Shown here one piece after another: positions 61,913-64,000 of a stretch of 64,000 nucleotides of DNA. Source of the stretch: Sporomusaceae bacterium. Lineage in GTDB: Bacteria > Bacillota > Negativicutes > Sporomusales > UBA7701. The translations under genes and the position numbers were made by a program. The notes under the pieces were generated by a model. That model was not told where the DNA came from and made no database searches. It worked only from the letters and a program-made list of their open reading frames with translations. The stretch is from the NCBI GenBank assembly GCA_031460455.1, contig JAVKTQ010000007.1, positions 62,001 to 126,000 of the forward strand, given 5' to 3'. Each line of letters opens with the position of its first letter. Position 1 is the stretch's first letter.

Positions 61913-63463
61913 TCAGGTGTTGTGCAGGGAGGCGATGGCTGCCGGGAGCGCCGCAAGGAGGTCGCCGGCCGCCATTCCGATCACCCCTGCACGGGATGCT
62001 GTCCCGCCCGCCAGGCCGTGGAGGAATACGCCGGCGACGGCGGCGTCGTGGCTGGTGAGGCCCTGGGCGACGAGGGCGGCGATGACGCCGGTGAGCACGT
62101 CGCCGGCGCCACCGGTGGCCAGGGCGGCGTTGCCGGTGGTGTTGATGAATACTTCGCCGTCAGGATAGGCGATGACTGTGCCCGGTCCTTTGAGCACGAC
62201 GATGGCGGCCAGGGCGGCGGCCGCGTCGCGGGCTGCCGAGAGCCGGTCGGCGTTGATGACCGCCAGGGGGCGCCCCGTCAGGCGGGCAAGTTCGCCTGGA
62301 TGGGGCGTGAGGACGGCGAGGGCTTCGGTTTCGAGCAGGATTTCGGTGTGGCCGGCGAGGGCGTTGAGGCCGTCGGCGTCGATGACGAGCGGGCAGCGGA
62401 CGCTGCGCACGATTTCCCTTACTGCGGCGAAAGTTTCCTCGGCGCGGCCGAGGCCCGGCCCGACAGCCAGGACGTCTGCGGTTTCGGCGAGGGCGGCGAT
62501 TTCTCCGACGGCCGCCAATCCGATGATGCCGTTGGTCTCTTCGGGCAGCGGCCTGGTCATTACTTCGGTCAGCTTGACTTCCATTATAGGGTTGAGGCCG
62601 GCGGCGATTCCCAGCGTCACCAGACCAGCCCCGGCGCGCACCGCCGCCATCGCGGCGAGGGCGGCGGCGCCGGTGAGCCCCGGCGATCCGGCGGCGAGCG
62701 CGACCCGGCCTCCGGTGCCTTTGTGGGCCCAGGGGGCGCGCGGCGGCAGGAGGCGCCGGACAAGCCCGGCGGTGACGGTGTTTTGCCGGATGGCGCCGTC
62801 GGCGAGGAGCGCGGGCGGCAGGCCGATGTCGGCGACGGTCAGCGAGCCGGCGTGGGCTGCGCCGGGCTGAAAGAGGAGGCCCGGTTTCGGCAGCCCGAAG
62901 GTGACGGTATGGGTGGCGCTGACAGCTACACCCCGCACGCGGCCGGTGTCGGCGTCGATGCCGGTGGGGATGTCGGCGGCGACGACGGGCTTGCCGGCGG
63001 CGTTGATTATCTTGGCGACCGCGGCGAGGTCGCCGCCGACTTCGCCGCTGAAGCCGGTGCCGAGCAGGGCGTCGACCAGGCAGTCGGCGAAGGCGGTCGC
63101 AAGGGCCGCTTTGTCGCAGTCGCGCTCGCCGACGATTTCGATCACTTCGGTACCCATCTTCAGGAGGATGTCGAGGTTGGCGAGGGCGTCGCCGCCGACG
63201 GCGCTTTTCGCCCCCAGCAGGAAGACCTTGACCTTGGCGCCGCGGGCTGCCAGATGGCGGGCGGCTACGGAGCCGTCGCCGCCGTTATTTCCTTTGCCGC
63301 AGAATATGCATACTTTCTTGTCAGCCGTGCCGCCGAGGATGTCGGCTACCTTGCGGGCCACTTCGCCGCCGGCGTTCTCCATGAGGGCAATGCCGGCGAG
63401 GCCGTATTGGTTCATGGCCTGTTCGTCGATGCGGCGCATCTCCGCTGCCGTAGTCACCTTCAC
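61913..63463 (-). CDS. nnr: Nnr, bifunctional NAD(P)H-hydrate epimerase/dehydratase
   Basis: A 516-residue fusion that repairs hydrated NAD(P)H. N-terminal YjeF_N epimerase (EMRRIDEQAMNQYGLAGIALMENAG, FCGKGNNGGDG) and C-terminal YjeF_C dehydratase (HKGTGGRVALAAGSPGLTGAA, HPGELARLTG, NAALATGGAGDVLTG). The GTG start at 63463 overlaps the acpS stop (GTGA). Confidence 0.93.
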   Translation of the reverse strand: MKVTTAAEMRRIDEQAMNQYGLAGIALMENAGGEVARKVADILGGTADKKVCIFCGKGNNGGDGSVAARHLAARGAKVKVFLLGAKSAVGGDALANLDILLKMGTEVIEIVGERDCDKAALATAFADCLVDALLGTGFSGEVGGDLAAVAKIINAAGKPVVAADIPTGIDADTGRVRGVAVSATHTVTFGLPKPGLLFQPGAAHAGSLTVADIGLPPALLADGAIRQNTVTAGLVRRLLPPRAPWAHKGTGGRVALAAGSPGLTGAAALAAMAAVRAGAGLVTLGIAAGLNPIMEVKLTEVMTRPLPEETNGIIGLAAVGEIAALAETADVLAVGPGLGRAEETFAAVREIVRSVRCPLVIDADGLNALAGHTEILLETEALAVLTPHPGELARLTGRPLAVINADRLSAARDAAAALAAIVVLKGPGTVIAYPDGEVFINTTGNAALATGGAGDVLTGVIAALVAQGLTSHDAAVAGVFLHGLAGGTASRAGVIGMAAGDLLAALPAAIASLHNT

Positions 63464-63843
63464 GGTTGTTCGCCTCCCCACAGGACAGCTTGCGCGGCCG
63501 CGTATTCGCGGGCGTGGCTCAACGAGATGTGGACGGCGGTCACGCCCATTTTTGCGGACAATTCACCGAAGCAGCCGTGGAGTTTCACTGTCGGCCGTCC
63601 GTTGGCGTCCGCCAGTATCTCGACGTCTTGCCAGGTGCCTGCCGACAGTCCGGTGCCGAACGCTTTCATGACCGCCTCTTTGCCGGCGAAACGGGCGGCA
63701 TAGGAGGCAGGCCTCTGCACGCCCCGCCTGTCGCAATACTCGCGCTCGGCGGCGGTGAAGACGCGGCGGACGAAGCTGTCCCGCTCTACGGCCGCCCCGA
63801 TGCGGTCGATTTCGATGATGTCGATGCCGATACCCACTATCAC
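63460..63843 (-). CDS. acpS: AcpS, holo-[acyl-carrier-protein] synthase
   Basis: A 127-residue phosphopantetheinyl transferase that activates acyl carrier protein. It begins IVGIGIDIIEIDRI (Mg-binding Asp) and carries FAGKEAVMKAFGTGL (Glu/Lys) and ISLSHAREYAAAQAVL. Start is GTG at 63843 with GAGGTGG upstream; the longer ORF to 63900 is rejected for lack of a ribosome site. Confidence 0.95.
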   Translation of the reverse strand: MIVGIGIDIIEIDRIGAAVERDSFVRRVFTAAEREYCDRRGVQRPASYAARFAGKEAVMKAFGTGLSAGTWQDVEILADANGRPTVKLHGCFGELSAKMGVTAVHISLSHAREYAAAQAVLWGGEQP

Positions 63844-64000
63844 GCGGGCCACCTCGTTTCGCAGTGTTATGGGTCTATTATTCCGTTTTCGGCGGCGCAT
63901 TCCCTGCCTACATGGGTAATTTTCCCTTTATCGTCGGTCTGCATGTTTCACATTTTTGTCACAACTGCGTCATATTTTTGCCAAATTGGTTTTTTATAAT

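Noticed and set aside
61859-63703. Long plus-strand frame opposite nnr (614 codons)
   Set aside because: Composition bias and no family signal; the minus-strand frame encodes clear YjeF domains.

Overview
The window is about 60% G+C, gene-dense chromosomal DNA with no rRNA, tRNA or CRISPR visible. It suggests an anaerobic spore-forming member of the Bacillota, most likely a diderm Negativicutes/Sporomusaceae-type organism. The reasons are an alpha/beta-type small acid-soluble spore protein, PdaB-like deacetylase and GerM-domain lipoprotein (sporulation), a CIRCE-controlled groESL operon, an EndoA/EndoAI toxin-antitoxin pair, a short-form HisG with HisZ, the futalosine menaquinone genes, and an RND efflux system. 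The family-level assignment is an inference.

Layout. 1-4801 (-): histidine operon hisGDCBHA, running off the left edge inside hisA. 4947-5897 (+): a D-2-hydroxyacid dehydrogenase. 7962-5947 (-): yerC/hisR-like regulator, hisZ and an HD protein. 8154-9275 (+): an orphan MetQ-type binding protein, then a very short gene with its own strong promoter and terminator. 15046-9303 (-): two TetR regulators and an RND pump operon. 24730-15040 (-): a guanine-riboswitch-controlled operon, purine permease-purE-C-F-M-N-H-D, with DUF456 as a possible last gene. 28224-24786 (-): a CorC-like protein, two tiny coupled ORFs, speD and an RMD1-family protein. 28687-30224: PilZ, a candidate small hydrophobic peptide, YjfB and a hairpin RNA candidate. 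35926-30541 (-): mqnE-mqnA-mqnC, a divergent MTAP-like phosphorylase and guaA. 37476-36052 (-): a membrane protein and PdaB-like protein. 37765-39863 (+): a FIST sensor and a histidine kinase. 43255-40171 (-): MATE transporter, DUF2156 protein, degenerate anti-sigma-type ATPase and STAS protein, next to an integrase remnant. 45501-43560 (-): groES-groEL. 49004-45893 (-): PdtaS/PdtaR-like RNA-binding two-component pair, an acyltransferase and DUF1405. 49253-53412: a DnaA-box cluster, tsaD, SASP, and thiL-tsaE-tsaB-rimI. 53565-56247 (+): an ACT-PAS sigma54 activator and alr. 63843-56463 (-): acpS-nnr, endoAI-endoA, an MBL lipoprotein-DUF3006 pair, amiC-gerM and TPP-riboswitch-controlled thiC.

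Three long hairpin repeats of one family (16904-17023, 45761-45884, 56306-56431) and a truncated fourth (59855-59880) share conserved internal blocks, while their stems differ in sequence but stay paired. This is the clearest unexplained structure in the window. Other leads are the MTAP-like enzyme coupled to mqnC with base-binding residues changed, the MATE/DUF2156/partner-switch operon, four aligned DnaA boxes far from any dnaA gene, and several very short genes with their own signals. Positions and residues come from direct reading. No similarity searches were run, so family names rest on recognisable motifs.
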